DNA from: JBAXLO01 sp037134755 | Lineage (GTDB): Bacteria; Bacteroidota; Bacteroidia; Bacteroidales; JACABE01 | Assembly (NCBI GenBank): GCA_037134755.1 | Contig: JBAXLO010000089.1 | Coordinates: 1-16,545, forward strand | DNA length: 16,545 nt | Direction of reading: 5' to 3' | Part shown: piece after piece, positions 1 to 7,272 of the stretch | Numbering within the stretch: position 1 is the first letter of the stretch | Layout: every line of letters begins with the position of its first letter | The notes under the pieces: model-generated | What the model was told of the DNA's origin: nothing | What the model saw: only the letters and a program-made list of their open reading frames with translations | Databases searched by the model: none | Program-made: the position numbers and the translations under genes

Positions 1-392
1 ACAGCCTTAAAATATCTATCAACAATATGAATTTTAGGTAAGATATTAATCTTAAGTTTAACCAATAACCACTTCTCTACATTAAGTTTATTAAAAGTAA
101 ATGAAGGCACCTTCAACTTCATCTTCACTCTAAAAGTCCTTATATTCTTATGAAGATCAATAATACAATCGAAGTTTTCTTTTTGTAAGATGTCGATAGT
201 ATCGTTTAAATTAGTCTCAAGACAATGAACTTTACTTATATACGGGTTATTGATAAGAAGACCGGCAAATGATTTCTTGGTAAGATAATGAATTTCCACA
301 TCATCCATCTGCTGTTTAACACAACGTATAATGGGCGTAGTGAGAACAATATCACCAATTGAGCTAAACCTTATGATAAGTACTTTCTTCAA
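1..392 (-). CDS. Family 9 glycosyltransferase (LPS heptosyltransferase-like), N-terminal part
   Basis: This partial gene on the minus strand reads off the left edge of the window, leaving about 130 codons of the N-terminal half. The N-terminus translates as KKVLIIRFSSIGDIVLTTP, the typical opening of GT-9 enzymes, which transfer ADP-heptose or related sugars to lipopolysaccharide core on the cytoplasmic side of the inner membrane. A later IDLHKNIRT stretch also resembles the family. The start is inferred to be TTG at 392-390, because no ATG lies in frame upstream and the family begins right before KVLIIR. A TACTTTTG promoter element lies only 13 bases upstream of this start, so the leader would be about ten bases. 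The acceptor sugar cannot be told from this fragment. The family call is firm; the heptose specificity is inferred. Confidence 0.85.
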   Translation of the reverse strand, partial: MKKVLIIRFSSIGDIVLTTPIIRCVKQQMDDVEIHYLTKKSFAGLLINNPYISKVHCLETNLNDTIDILQKENFDCIIDLHKNIRTFRVKMKLKVPSFTFNKLNVEKWLLVKLKINILPKIHIVDRYFKA

Positions 393-405
393 ATTATTTT
401 TTTTA

Positions 406-413
406 CAAAAGTA
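406..413 (-). promoter_or_regulatory. Bacteroidota -7 promoter element (TACTTTTG) for the glycosyltransferase
   Basis: The octamer TACTTTTG (minus strand) matches the Bacteroidota sigma factor -7 consensus TAnnTTTG. It ends 13 bases before the TTG start, implying a very short leader made of an A-rich run. It lies almost back to back with the divergent tatD promoter. Confidence 0.65.
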
Positions 414-435
414 ACAAATAATAATAATAAATGCC

Positions 436-443
436 TACTTTTG
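436..443 (+). promoter_or_regulatory. -7 promoter element (TACTTTTG) for tatD; near-leaderless mRNA
   Basis: TACTTTTG ends only four bases before the tatD ATG at 448. In this phylum transcription usually starts a few bases after this element, so the message would begin at, or within a couple of bases of, the start codon. No clear -33 TTTG is visible at the usual distance. Confidence 0.65.
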
Positions 444-447
444 CATA

Positions 448-1215
448 ATGATACTTACAGATACGCACACACATTTATATGCTGATGAGTTTGCAGCGGA
501 CTTACAACAAGTTGTTGAGAATGCTTATGCAAAAGACGTAAAATATTTTTTACTTCCAAACATCGACAGTACGACTATCAAGAGAATGAAAGAGCTTTGC
601 AAAGCCTATCCTAAGAATATGTTTCCTATGATTGGCTTGCATCCTACTTCTGTTAACGACAATTATCATAAGGAATTGCAATTAGTTTTAAAAGAACTGG
701 AGACTAATAAATATTATGCTGTAGGCGAAGTAGGTATTGATCTTTATTGGGATAAGTCTTTTCAGAAAGAGCAGAACTTTGTGTTTCGTTATCAAATAGA
801 GCTTGCACGGGAGTTTAAGTTACCTTTGGTTATACACACCCGCAGTTCATTTGATGATGTTATTAACATTATAGAAGAAACAAATGCTGATGATCTTACA
901 GGAGTATTCCATTGCTTTGGAGGCACATGGGAAGAAGCTGTGCGAATAAAAGAATTAGGTTTTAAGTTTGGCATTGGAGGTGTTGTTACTTTTAAGAACT
1001 CAGGTTTAGATAAGATTGTAGATCATCTTGATTTGGAAGATATACTATTGGAAACAGATTCGCCTTATCTTACTCCAATACCATTCAGAGGCTCTCGTAA
1101 TGAGAGTGCATACATACATATTGTAGCTCAAAAGGTAGCCGAATTAAAAGGAGTAAGTATCGAAGAAGTTGCCAATGTAACTACACAGAATGCAAGGGAT
1201 CTTTTTAAATTCTAA
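448..1215 (+). CDS. tatD: TatD family metal-dependent deoxyribonuclease/hydrolase
   Basis: This is a full-length TatD family member (255 residues), a cytoplasmic TIM-barrel metal hydrolase associated with 3'-5' DNase activity and DNA quality control. The metal-site residues are all visible: the HxH pair H7/H9 in DTHTHL, E94 in GEVGIDLYW, H130 in LVIHTR, H155 in VFHCFGG and D204 in ETDSPYLTP. The start is set by the family, because the protein must begin just before DTHTHL and ATG 448 gives MILTDTHTHL. The promoter element sits four bases upstream, so the gene may be read from a leaderless message. ansA follows after 21 bases on the same strand, suggesting co-transcription, although no functional link between the two is established. 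The physiological substrate cannot be determined from sequence. Confidence 0.95.
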   Translation: MILTDTHTHLYADEFAADLQQVVENAYAKDVKYFLLPNIDSTTIKRMKELCKAYPKNMFPMIGLHPTSVNDNYHKELQLVLKELETNKYYAVGEVGIDLYWDKSFQKEQNFVFRYQIELAREFKLPLVIHTRSSFDDVINIIEETNADDLTGVFHCFGGTWEEAVRIKELGFKFGIGGVVTFKNSGLDKIVDHLDLEDILLETDSPYLTPIPFRGSRNESAYIHIVAQKVAELKGVSIEEVANVTTQNARDLFKF

Positions 1216-1236
1216 AACATTAATAATAATTCTTAA

Positions 1237-2265
1237 ATGAAATTCAGATCATCAATACTTGTTATCTATACCGGTGGAACTATTGGTATGATTAAAGACC
1301 CTGAAACCGGTGCATTGCATCCTATCAACATGGATTTATTATACCAATCGATACCCGTTCTAAAGAATTTTAATTATCATATTGATTCTTTCTCTTTTGA
1401 TCCATTGATTGATTCCTCTAATATGAATCCTTCGTTCTGGATAAGGCTTGCCGAGGTTATTGATGAGAATTATGAAACTTATGATGGCTTTGTAGTGTTG
1501 CATGGTACCGATACTATGTCGTACACTGCATCTATACTAAGCTTTATGTTGGATAATCTTAACAAACCAGTTGTGCTTACCGGTTCGCAGATTCCTTTGG
1601 GAGTTGTACGTACAGATGGTCGTGATAATATTATTAATTCTATTGAGATAGCTGCCGCTAAAGAAGATAATACTCCTATAGTTCCCGAAGTTTGTATTTG
1701 TTTTGAAAATAAACTATTCCGTGGAAACCGTACTAATAAGTTTAATGCAGAGAACTTCGAAGCATTTGTATCAGGTAATTATCCTACACTTGCAAAGGTT
1801 GGTGTAAATATTAAATACAAACATCATCTAATCCTTAAACCTAATTTCAAAAAGCTTAAAGTTTATAAAGAACTTGACAACAATATTGCAATCCTTAAAC
1901 TATTCCCCGGTATTACCCAAAATGTTGTAGATAGTATTCTAACAATAAAAGGTCTTAAAGCAGTTATATTAGAAACCTATGGTTCGGGCAATGCTCCCAC
2001 TGACAAATGGTTTATTAATGCTTTGGAAGAAGCAATCCAAAAAGACATCATTATATATAATGTATCACAATGCAAATCCGGTTCCGTTGAATTAGGCAAA
2101 TACGAAACCAGTGTTGACCTGGAAAGAATAGGCGTAATAAGCGGATACGATATAACCACCGAATCAGCAGTAGCTAAGCTTATGTTTTTATTAGGATTAA
2201 ATATGCCTATTACAGAAGTTAAAAGATTACTTCAAGTATCCTTAAGAGGAGAGATGACAGTATAA
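1237..2265 (+). CDS. ansA: Type I (cytoplasmic) L-asparaginase
   Basis: This 342-residue protein is an L-asparaginase, which hydrolyses L-asparagine to aspartate and ammonia. The first catalytic threonine motif is YTGGTIGM (residues 11-18). The second is HGTDTM (89-94), giving the Thr91-Asp92 pair. The following TGSQIPLG and RTDGRDN stretches are also typical. There is no signal peptide, and the length and the C-terminal domain fit the type I cytoplasmic enzyme, whose E. coli member is allosterically activated by asparagine; allostery here is inferred. The gene starts 21 bases after tatD with no promoter element between them, so it is probably the second gene of a tatD-ansA operon. The call is secure. 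Glutaminase side activity cannot be judged. Confidence 0.95.
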   Translation: MKFRSSILVIYTGGTIGMIKDPETGALHPINMDLLYQSIPVLKNFNYHIDSFSFDPLIDSSNMNPSFWIRLAEVIDENYETYDGFVVLHGTDTMSYTASILSFMLDNLNKPVVLTGSQIPLGVVRTDGRDNIINSIEIAAAKEDNTPIVPEVCICFENKLFRGNRTNKFNAENFEAFVSGNYPTLAKVGVNIKYKHHLILKPNFKKLKVYKELDNNIAILKLFPGITQNVVDSILTIKGLKAVILETYGSGNAPTDKWFINALEEAIQKDIIIYNVSQCKSGSVELGKYETSVDLERIGVISGYDITTESAVAKLMFLLGLNMPITEVKRLLQVSLRGEMTV

Positions 2266-2276
2266 GAGTCTACCGC

Positions 2277-2298
2277 TTAGCATTTTTTTTACTGCTAA
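2277..2298. other. Weak stem-loop downstream of ansA
   Basis: TTAGCA (2277-2282) and TGCTAA (2293-2298) can pair into a six-base stem whose loop holds a run of eight T. It sits 12 bases after the ansA stop. Because the T run is inside the loop rather than after the stem, it is not a standard intrinsic terminator. Confidence 0.3.
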
Positions 2299-2320
2299 AC
2301 TAATTGAATTAAATGTCCCA

Positions 2321-2360
2321 TTCATAATTCATAATTCATAACTCATAATTCATAATTAAT
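2321..2360 (+). repeat. Heptamer tandem repeat (TTCATAA)x5, degenerate end
   Basis: Copies of TTCATAA lie head to tail at 2321, 2328 and 2335, then CTCATAA at 2342, then TTCATAA at 2349, followed by TTAAT. The block ends four bases before the tRNA promoter element, so it covers the place where a -33 element would lie. Confidence 0.85.
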
Positions 2361-2363
2361 TCG

Positions 2364-2371
2364 TATCTTTG
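2364..2371 (+). promoter_or_regulatory. -7 promoter element (TATCTTTG) for tRNA-Ser
   Basis: TATCTTTG fits TAnnTTTG and ends 11 bases before the mature tRNA 5' end, a suitable distance for a short 5' leader to be removed by RNase P. Confidence 0.65.
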
Positions 2372-2382
2372 CAGCCTTAAAC

Positions 2383-2471
2383 GGAGAGATGGCCGAGTTG
2401 GTCGATGGCGCACGCCTGGAAAGTGTGTAAACGCCAAAAGCGTTTCATGGGTTCGAATCCCATTCTCTCCG
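2383..2471 (+). tRNA. tRNA-Ser(GGA), class II with long variable arm
   Basis: The sequence folds as a class II tRNA. The acceptor stem is GGAGAGA with TCTCTCC and discriminator G. The D arm carries GCC...GGC. The anticodon stem is CACGC with GTGTG around loop CTGGAAA, giving anticodon GGA, which reads the serine codons UCC and UCU. The long variable arm pairs AAACGC with GCGTTT, and the T arm is ATGGG-TTCGAAT-CCCAT. CCA is not encoded. A pyrimidine-rich tail, CTTCTTTTTC, follows at once and could end transcription. It runs into the stop codon of the convergent YdeI-like gene eight bases away. Confidence 0.97.
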
Positions 2472-2479
2472 CTTCTTTT

Positions 2480-3067
2480 TCATTGCACGTAATGATTTGC
2501 TTTAATGTTCTTTTCGGCGAGTTCAACTGTTTCCTCTATTCTCTTTTGCCTTGTTACCGGGTTTTTTGTTAATGATATCCACCCAAGTATTATCTTTTTC
2601 GATGAATCTCTAAAGGCCTTAAAGTTATCGTAAGCAGTCTGGTTTTTATCAAACTCTTTCTGGAGGTCAGGGGGAATTAATAGATTGTCAATCTCTTCTA
2701 ACTTCAGCCAGTTGCCTTTCTGCTTTGCAAAATCAATTACAGCCTGTCCTGCTTCTGTCATCAAGCCTTGTTCCGTTAATTTTTCCACCCTTTCACGGTT
2801 CGATCTGCTCCAGTAACTTGTTGGGTTCCTTTTGCAAAAGTATATATAGTAGCTGTCCCCGTCGCGTTTGTTGGTTCGGCTGTCCACCCATCCAAAACAC
2901 AAAGCTTCTTCCACTGATTCATCGTATCCCACACATGGTACTTCGCTCTTTTTGTGATATATAATCAACCACAACGACTTCTCTTTGTCGTGTTTCTCTT
3001 GTAGCCATTTCCTCCACTCACTCCTTGATTCTGCGTGATATGTATGTATGCCGTTCTTTAATTCCAT
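2480..3067 (-). CDS. YdeI/OmpD-associated family protein
   Basis: This 195-residue soluble protein on the minus strand resembles the YdeI/OmpD-associated (OmdA) family seen in many Bacteroidota. Recognisable stretches are SEWRKWLQEKH near the N-terminus, WLIIYHKKS, the strongly conserved EALCFGWVDSRTNK, and PTSYWSRSNRERVEKL, followed by a charged helical C-terminus with IPPDLQKEF and the ending RQKRIEETVELAEKN. There is no signal peptide or membrane segment. The biochemical function is not known; some relatives carry a bacteriocin-protection or stress label with little support. It has its own promoter element 32 bases upstream and is a single-gene unit. Its stop codon lies only eight bases from the 3' end of the convergent tRNA-Ser gene. 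Confidence 0.8.
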   Translation of the reverse strand: MELKNGIHTYHAESRSEWRKWLQEKHDKEKSLWLIIYHKKSEVPCVGYDESVEEALCFGWVDSRTNKRDGDSYYIYFCKRNPTSYWSRSNRERVEKLTEQGLMTEAGQAVIDFAKQKGNWLKLEEIDNLLIPPDLQKEFDKNQTAYDNFKAFRDSSKKIILGWISLTKNPVTRQKRIEETVELAEKNIKANHYVQ

Positions 3068-3098
3068 GTCTTTTAATCTGTGTTAAATTATTTCTATA

Positions 3099-3106
3099 CA
3101 AAAGTA
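3099..3106 (-). promoter_or_regulatory. -7 promoter element (TACTTTTG) for the YdeI-like gene
   Basis: TACTTTTG on the minus strand ends 31 bases before the ATG at 3067, predicting a leader of roughly 25 bases. It forms a divergent pair with the permease promoter at 3185. Confidence 0.65.
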
Positions 3107-3184
3107 CAATTAATATCATCACCACGGCTATTCTTTTTATTATAAATATCTTTAAAACAAAATCAATTCTTCTGATAAAATGTT

Positions 3185-3192
3185 TACTTTTG
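3185..3192 (+). promoter_or_regulatory. -7 promoter element (TACTTTTG) for the ABC permease
   Basis: TACTTTTG ends 48 bases before the ATG at 3241, predicting a leader of roughly 45 bases. Confidence 0.65.
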
Positions 3193-3240
3193 TAGTGTTT
3201 TAAAACTAATAACAAGCATCAGACTATAGGATTCATTATT

Positions 3241-4356
3241 ATGAAGAAACCAATTTTACTTTACATCTTACAAAAGGAGTTTACACAGATATTCCGAAAC
3301 AAAGGAATGTTGCCTATTATGTTTGTAATGCCTGTGGTTCAGCTTTTGGTGTTGTCGTTTGCTGCTACATTCGAGATGAAAGACATTAAGATTAACATCA
3401 TCGACAATGATAAGTCTCCCGCTTCGCGAGAACTTGTAAGCAAGTTCAAAGGATCTAAGTTCTACACCATTGTTAATTATACCGATGCGTATAATGTTGC
3501 CGAAACCGACCTTAAAACCAATAAGGCCGACATTATTCTTCAGATTCCGCAGTATTTTGAAAAGGATATTGTAAAAGAAAATTCCGCCAAGGTAAAACTT
3601 ACCATTAATGCTATCAATGGCAGTGCTGCCGGCCTGGTAAGTGCTTACACCTTCTCTATTATAAAAGATTTCAACAAGGCGCTTATTGTTGAAACACTGG
3701 GCACTAAGATTGAGATGCCCATTAAAACCAACACGTCCTATTGGTTCAACCCAGAGCTTGATTATAAAACATATATGGTGCCGGGAATACTCGTGTTGCT
3801 AGTTTCCATCATCAGTTTGTTCCTCTCTTCAATGAATATCGTCCGCGAAAAAGAAATGGGCACTATCGAGCAAATCAACGTAACACCAATTCTAAAGTAC
3901 CAGTTTGTAGCCGGAAAGCTCATCCCCTTCTGGATAATCGCTATGTTCGAGTTAGCATTTGGTTTGCTTCTCGCTAAACTTATATTTTCACTCCCAATAC
4001 TTGGCAACGTAGGTGTAATATTCCTCTTTGCAGGCCTTTACATCCTTGCCTTGCTCGGTTTAGGCTTGTTCATCTCAACCATTTCCGATACCCAGCAACA
4101 ATCAATGTTTATCTCTTGGTTTTTAATGGTAGTCTTCATATTATTAAGCGGATTGTTTACACCTGTCGAAAGTATGCCACATTGGGCACAAAACCTCAAC
4201 ATCATCAATCCTATCAGCTACTTCATTAAAGTAATGCGCATGGTATTACTCAAAGGAGCAGGTATAAAGGAACTCATCAACCAGTTTATTGGAATGACTA
4301 TCTATGCCGTCATTTCCATCTTTTTAGCCATTAGAATGTATCGTAAAAAAAGTTAA
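3241..4356 (+). CDS. ABC-2 type transporter permease (YhhJ/YbhS-like)
   Basis: This 371-residue inner-membrane permease belongs to the ABC-2 export family. One helix lies near residues 23-43. A large extracytoplasmic domain follows (about 45-175) carrying IIDNDKSPASRELVSKF. Five more helices lie near 179-199, 226-248, 258-280, 287-307 and 347-365. The cytoplasmic loop NIVREKEMGTIEQINVTPI (199-217) and LLSGLFTPVESMP (301-313) are hallmarks of YhhJ/YbhS/YbhR-type drug or lipid exporters, which work as dimers with an ATPase and usually an HlyD-like adaptor. None of those partners lies in this window: the gene has its own promoter and is flanked by a YdeI-like gene and a protease. It must pair with subunits encoded elsewhere, or with itself as a homodimer. 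The substrate is unknown. Confidence 0.88.
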   Translation: MKKPILLYILQKEFTQIFRNKGMLPIMFVMPVVQLLVLSFAATFEMKDIKINIIDNDKSPASRELVSKFKGSKFYTIVNYTDAYNVAETDLKTNKADIILQIPQYFEKDIVKENSAKVKLTINAINGSAAGLVSAYTFSIIKDFNKALIVETLGTKIEMPIKTNTSYWFNPELDYKTYMVPGILVLLVSIISLFLSSMNIVREKEMGTIEQINVTPILKYQFVAGKLIPFWIIAMFELAFGLLLAKLIFSLPILGNVGVIFLFAGLYILALLGLGLFISTISDTQQQSMFISWFLMVVFILLSGLFTPVESMPHWAQNLNIINPISYFIKVMRMVLLKGAGIKELINQFIGMTIYAVISIFLAIRMYRKKS

Positions 4357-4514
4357 GGTTTGTTTTTTACCCTTATTAACCGGACAAAGAGCTAAATAGA
4401 GGTGTAGATAACTAAAGTTGATACCATCCCAAAACTATCGCCTTACTATTTTGTTAATTAATGTCAAACTTATCATTTAAACCAAAATAAGTAGATTTAT
4501 AGCGGCAAAATTTG

Positions 4515-4522
4515 TACTTTTG
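4515..4522 (+). promoter_or_regulatory. -7 promoter element (TACTTTTG) for the S41 peptidase
   Basis: TACTTTTG ends 35 bases before the ATG at 4558, predicting a leader of about 30 bases. Confidence 0.65.
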
Positions 4523-4557
4523 CACACTAATTCACAAAGAAAATATACAAAGTAAGA

Positions 4558-6144
4558 ATGGAAGAATCTCAAAAGAATGCACATCGTTACCTGCCTTTAG
4601 TTTTTGCAGGCATTTTAATAGCAGGGATACTGATAGGCACTAAATTACCAAAGAAACAGTTTAATTCTAAATACGATAAGATTGGTGATGTCATCAACAT
4701 GGTGATGCAAAACTATGTGGATAGTGTTGATAAAGAATCGCTGAAAGCTAAGGCTATCACAGGTATGTTAGAGAGCCTCGATCCACATTCAGTGTACATT
4801 CCGGCATCCGATTTCAACGAAAGTAACGATCCTTTGTTAGGCAAGTTCGAAGGGATTGGAGTTCAGTTTCGTCTTCAAAAAGACACTATTATGGTGATAA
4901 CTCCTGTAACGGGAGGTCCGTCCGAGAAAGTAGGCATCCGTGCCGGCGACCGTATAGTTACTGTTGATGGTAAGAATGTTGCAGGGGTCAAGATCAAAGA
5001 CATTGACGTGATGCGCAAGCTGAAAGGTAAGAAGGGCACTAAAGTTAAAGTTGGTATCCTTCGCAGAGGCATTCAGCATCCTATTGAATTCACTATCCTC
5101 CGCGATGTTATCCCCACTTACAGCATCGATGTTTATTATATGGTAGATAAAGAAACCGGCTACATTAAGTTAAGTAAGTTCTCCGAAACCAGTCACGAAG
5201 AGTTTCTTAATGCAATGGATGAACTTAAAGCTAAAGGCTTGAAAAAGCTTATCCTCGACCTTAGAGACAACGGTGGTGGCTACTTACAGACAGCAATTGC
5301 ACTTGCCGACGAGTTTTTGTCAGCGGGCAAGATGATTGTTTACACCGAAGGCAGGAATCAGGCAAACCGTTACAGTAAAGCAACTAGCAGAGGTATATTC
5401 GAGAAAGAGCCTTTGGTTATTTTAATAGATGAGTTGTCTGCTTCGGCAAGCGAAATCATTTCGGGAGCCATTCAGGACAACGACCGTGGATTGATAATAG
5501 GAAGAAGATCATTCGGTAAAGGGCTTGTTCAGGAGCAATATTTCTTGTCGGATAGCAGTGCCATCCGATTAACTGTTGCCAGATATCATACTCCAACAGG
5601 TCGTTGCATTCAGCGTTCATACAAAAACGGGATGGAAGATTATATGAATGATCTTAACCAACGCCTGCAAAGTGGCGAGTTGGAAAACCCTGATCTTACT
5701 AAGTTTGCCGACTCATTAAAGTTTAAAACACCTAAGGGAAAGATCGTTTACGGCGGTGGTGGCATTATGCCCGATATTTATGTTCCGCTTCACGCAAATA
5801 AAAAACTAGAGTACTACAATGCAGTCTCTAACAAAGGCCTGATTTATCAGTATGCCTTTGATTATGTGGATAAAAACAGAATGGAGCTCAGCAGGTTTAA
5901 AACTTCTGATGATTACATAAAGAACTTTAACGTAAGCGAATCCATGATGAAAGAGTTTATCGCTTACGCGGATAAGAATGGTGTAAAGACTGCTAACGAA
6001 AAGGAATCGAACGATAAGATTAAGGTGCTCTTGAAAGCTTATATTGGTAGAAATCTATTGGATGACAAATGTTTTTATCCAATCTATCTTTCTATTGATC
6101 CTACTTTCGAAAGAGCAATGGAAGAGATTAAGAAAATGAAATAA
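4558..6144 (+). CDS. S41 family C-terminal processing peptidase (CtpA/Prc-like)
   Basis: This 528-residue serine protease acts outside the cytoplasmic membrane, anchored by an N-terminal helix (about 12-29, YLPLVFAGILIAGILIGT). A helical domain with ITGMLESLDPHSVYIP follows. A PDZ domain (about 95-180) carries FEGIGVQFRL and GIRAGDRIVTVDG and in this family binds substrate C-termini. The S41 domain starts around GYIKLSKFSE and contains ILDLRDNGGGYL. The catalytic Ser-Lys pair is assigned to Ser296 in ELSASASEI and Lys321 in SFGKGLVQ, 25 residues apart as in E. coli Prc and plant D1 protease. A long C-terminal tail (about 400-528) is typical of Bacteroidota members. It trims or degrades periplasmic proteins; the targets are unknown. 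A HEAT-repeat gene follows after 33 bases. Confidence 0.93.
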   Translation: MEESQKNAHRYLPLVFAGILIAGILIGTKLPKKQFNSKYDKIGDVINMVMQNYVDSVDKESLKAKAITGMLESLDPHSVYIPASDFNESNDPLLGKFEGIGVQFRLQKDTIMVITPVTGGPSEKVGIRAGDRIVTVDGKNVAGVKIKDIDVMRKLKGKKGTKVKVGILRRGIQHPIEFTILRDVIPTYSIDVYYMVDKETGYIKLSKFSETSHEEFLNAMDELKAKGLKKLILDLRDNGGGYLQTAIALADEFLSAGKMIVYTEGRNQANRYSKATSRGIFEKEPLVILIDELSASASEIISGAIQDNDRGLIIGRRSFGKGLVQEQYFLSDSSAIRLTVARYHTPTGRCIQRSYKNGMEDYMNDLNQRLQSGELENPDLTKFADSLKFKTPKGKIVYGGGGIMPDIYVPLHANKKLEYYNAVSNKGLIYQYAFDYVDKNRMELSRFKTSDDYIKNFNVSESMMKEFIAYADKNGVKTANEKESNDKIKVLLKAYIGRNLLDDKCFYPIYLSIDPTFERAMEEIKKMK

Positions 6145-6177
6145 ACAAACTTAACTTCATCTTAATATAATACAAAG

Positions 6178-6936
6178 ATGGGATTCTACGATCTTGATAA
6201 GGAACAACGCGATACACTCGTTAATCGGATAAACGATGAGCTTTTTGAGGAGCTTAATAAGAACATCATTGACAAGACAACCATTTACTTTTCGGATACA
6301 GATACTTACATTCGCAAGACTGCTTATCTGGCTATAGGGAAGATCTTTAAAGCCAATAAAGCACTTCACCGTAAGGTAATAAGTATGCTCGACATGCTGT
6401 TCCTTTCCGATAATTTCTATATACGACAGACTGTTATTAATAGTTGTGGCGAACTTGGCTTAACCGACTTTGCAATTGTTGAACCCCTTCTTGAAAAAGG
6501 CTTGTATGATCCGCATCATTCTGTTCGCAATGCTGTGATTGGTGCGTTAAAGAAGATTATAGAGAAAAATCCTGTGCCTTCGTTGGTATTTGCTAAAAGA
6601 TACCTCCATCACGAAGATAAAGAAATACGAAGGGAGATTTGTCATGGTTTGGAGCTTAGGGGGAGGAAATACCCTCAGGATGTGTTGCCTTTGCTCAAAG
6701 AATTGCAGGATGAAAAGACTTCAAGGGTTCGCAACATGCTGATACATGTTATCGGACAGATTGCTTATAAAAAGGGTTGCCTTGCTACAGTAGCCAAGGA
6801 GCTAAAGACTTGGGATAATAAATCATTGGTTAAGGAAGCTGTTGAAGAAATCATAAGTGTTCACGACAGTTATAAAAACTTCGCAGCAATGACGCAGGAA
6901 GAGGCTGTTTCTTATCTAAATACGATCTTTATATAA
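6178..6936 (+). CDS. HEAT-repeat protein
   Basis: This 252-residue soluble, helical protein is built of HEAT repeats. Five units can be read by eye near residues 40-58 (DTDTYIRKTAYLAIGKIF), 77-95 (NFYIRQTVINSCGELG), 111-128 (DPHHSVRNAVIGALKKI), 146-162 (EDKEIRREICHGLELRG) and 179-199 (KTSRVRNMLIHVIGQIA). Each has the conserved Asp/Glu and Arg/Val pattern at the turn. There is no signal peptide, so it probably acts in the cytoplasm as a binding scaffold. HEAT proteins in this phylum are sometimes labelled DNA alkylation repair-like (AlkC/AlkD), but I cannot identify the catalytic features of AlkD here. It follows the S41 protease by 33 bases without a visible promoter, so co-transcription is likely. 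The partner or ligand is unknown. Confidence 0.8.
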   Translation: MGFYDLDKEQRDTLVNRINDELFEELNKNIIDKTTIYFSDTDTYIRKTAYLAIGKIFKANKALHRKVISMLDMLFLSDNFYIRQTVINSCGELGLTDFAIVEPLLEKGLYDPHHSVRNAVIGALKKIIEKNPVPSLVFAKRYLHHEDKEIRREICHGLELRGRKYPQDVLPLLKELQDEKTSRVRNMLIHVIGQIAYKKGCLATVAKELKTWDNKSLVKEAVEEIISVHDSYKNFAAMTQEEAVSYLNTIFI

Positions 6937-7037
6937 ACATAAGGGGTGATTGCTTGTTGTTTGATGTTAATTGATATCTAATATTAATAAGGTGATAATA
7001 AAGAGTGAAACAAGGTATTTGGACAATTTTCCTTTGA

Positions 7038-7244
7038 TTACGAAGTCAGAGGCGTTGACCATGACATCAACAACGTCGACCATGACATCAACGATGTCGA
7101 ACATGACTTCAATGACGTTAAACATGACATCAACGACGTTGACCATAACATCAACGACGTTGACCATGACATTAACGACGTTGACCATGACTTCAATGAT
7201 GTCGACCATGACTTCAATGATGTCGACCATGACTTCAATGGCAT
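7038..7244 (-). CDS. Candidate small heptapeptide-repeat protein (68 aa), minus strand across the 21-bp array
   Basis: This reading frame opens with ATG at 7244 (MP), continues as nine heptapeptides of the form L-K/M-S-W-S-T-S, and ends LTS and TAA at 7038. What favours a real gene is the perfect TACTTTTG element at 7280-7273, whose end is 28 bases before the ATG, the same layout as the known genes in this window. In addition, five of ten variable unit positions fall at the third codon position of this frame, and four of those changes are silent. Against it: a short earlier ATG in another frame lies in the leader; all frames of a 21-bp array tend to be open; the plus-strand frame encoding VDHDIND fits the same wobble pattern; and the peptide has no recognisable domain. 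It may instead be a transcribed minisatellite. Confidence 0.35.
   Translation of the reverse strand: MPLKSWSTSLKSWSTSLKSWSTSLMSWSTSLMLWSTSLMSCLTSLKSCSTSLMSWSTLLMSWSTPLTS
7054..7242. repeat. Tandem array of nine exact 21-bp units
   Basis: Nine units follow one another with no insertion or deletion. The CAT of the core CCATGAC recurs at 7060, 7081, 7102, 7123, 7144, 7165, 7186, 7207 and 7228, always 21 bases apart. In one plus-strand frame a unit reads Val-Asp-His-Asp-Ile/Phe-Asn-Asp. Ten of 21 columns vary, five of them at codon position 3 of that frame. Degenerate half-units flank the array, with TAC at 7039 and 7249 in the place of CAT. The array is visibly richer in G+C than its surroundings. 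It lies in the 573-bp gap between the HEAT gene and the secreted protease, where no conventional gene is evident. Confidence 0.97.
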
Positions 7245-7272
7245 TGATTACAAAGTTAAGATTTCATTACCT

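Noticed and set aside
2277..2298. Intrinsic terminator after ansA
   Set aside because: The T run is in the loop rather than after the stem, so it is listed only as a weak stem-loop.
2835..2842. Another TACTTTTG promoter on the minus strand
   Set aside because: It lies within the YdeI-like coding sequence with no gene start suitably placed downstream, so it is probably a chance match.
6967..7230. Minus-strand 87-codon frame with VMVDVVD repeats and a hydrophobic tail
   Set aside because: The common unit differences hit its first codon position, and its ATG occurs in every unit, so no particular start is favoured. It remains less likely than the frame starting at 7244.
7054..7242. A CRISPR array or spaced repeat system
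   Set aside because: The 21-base units are contiguous with no unique spacers, and no cas genes are present.
7054..7242. Array 1 as a row of palindromic protein-binding sites (TCAACGACGTTGA)
   Set aside because: The dyad is perfect in only a couple of units and is broken in the others without compensating changes.
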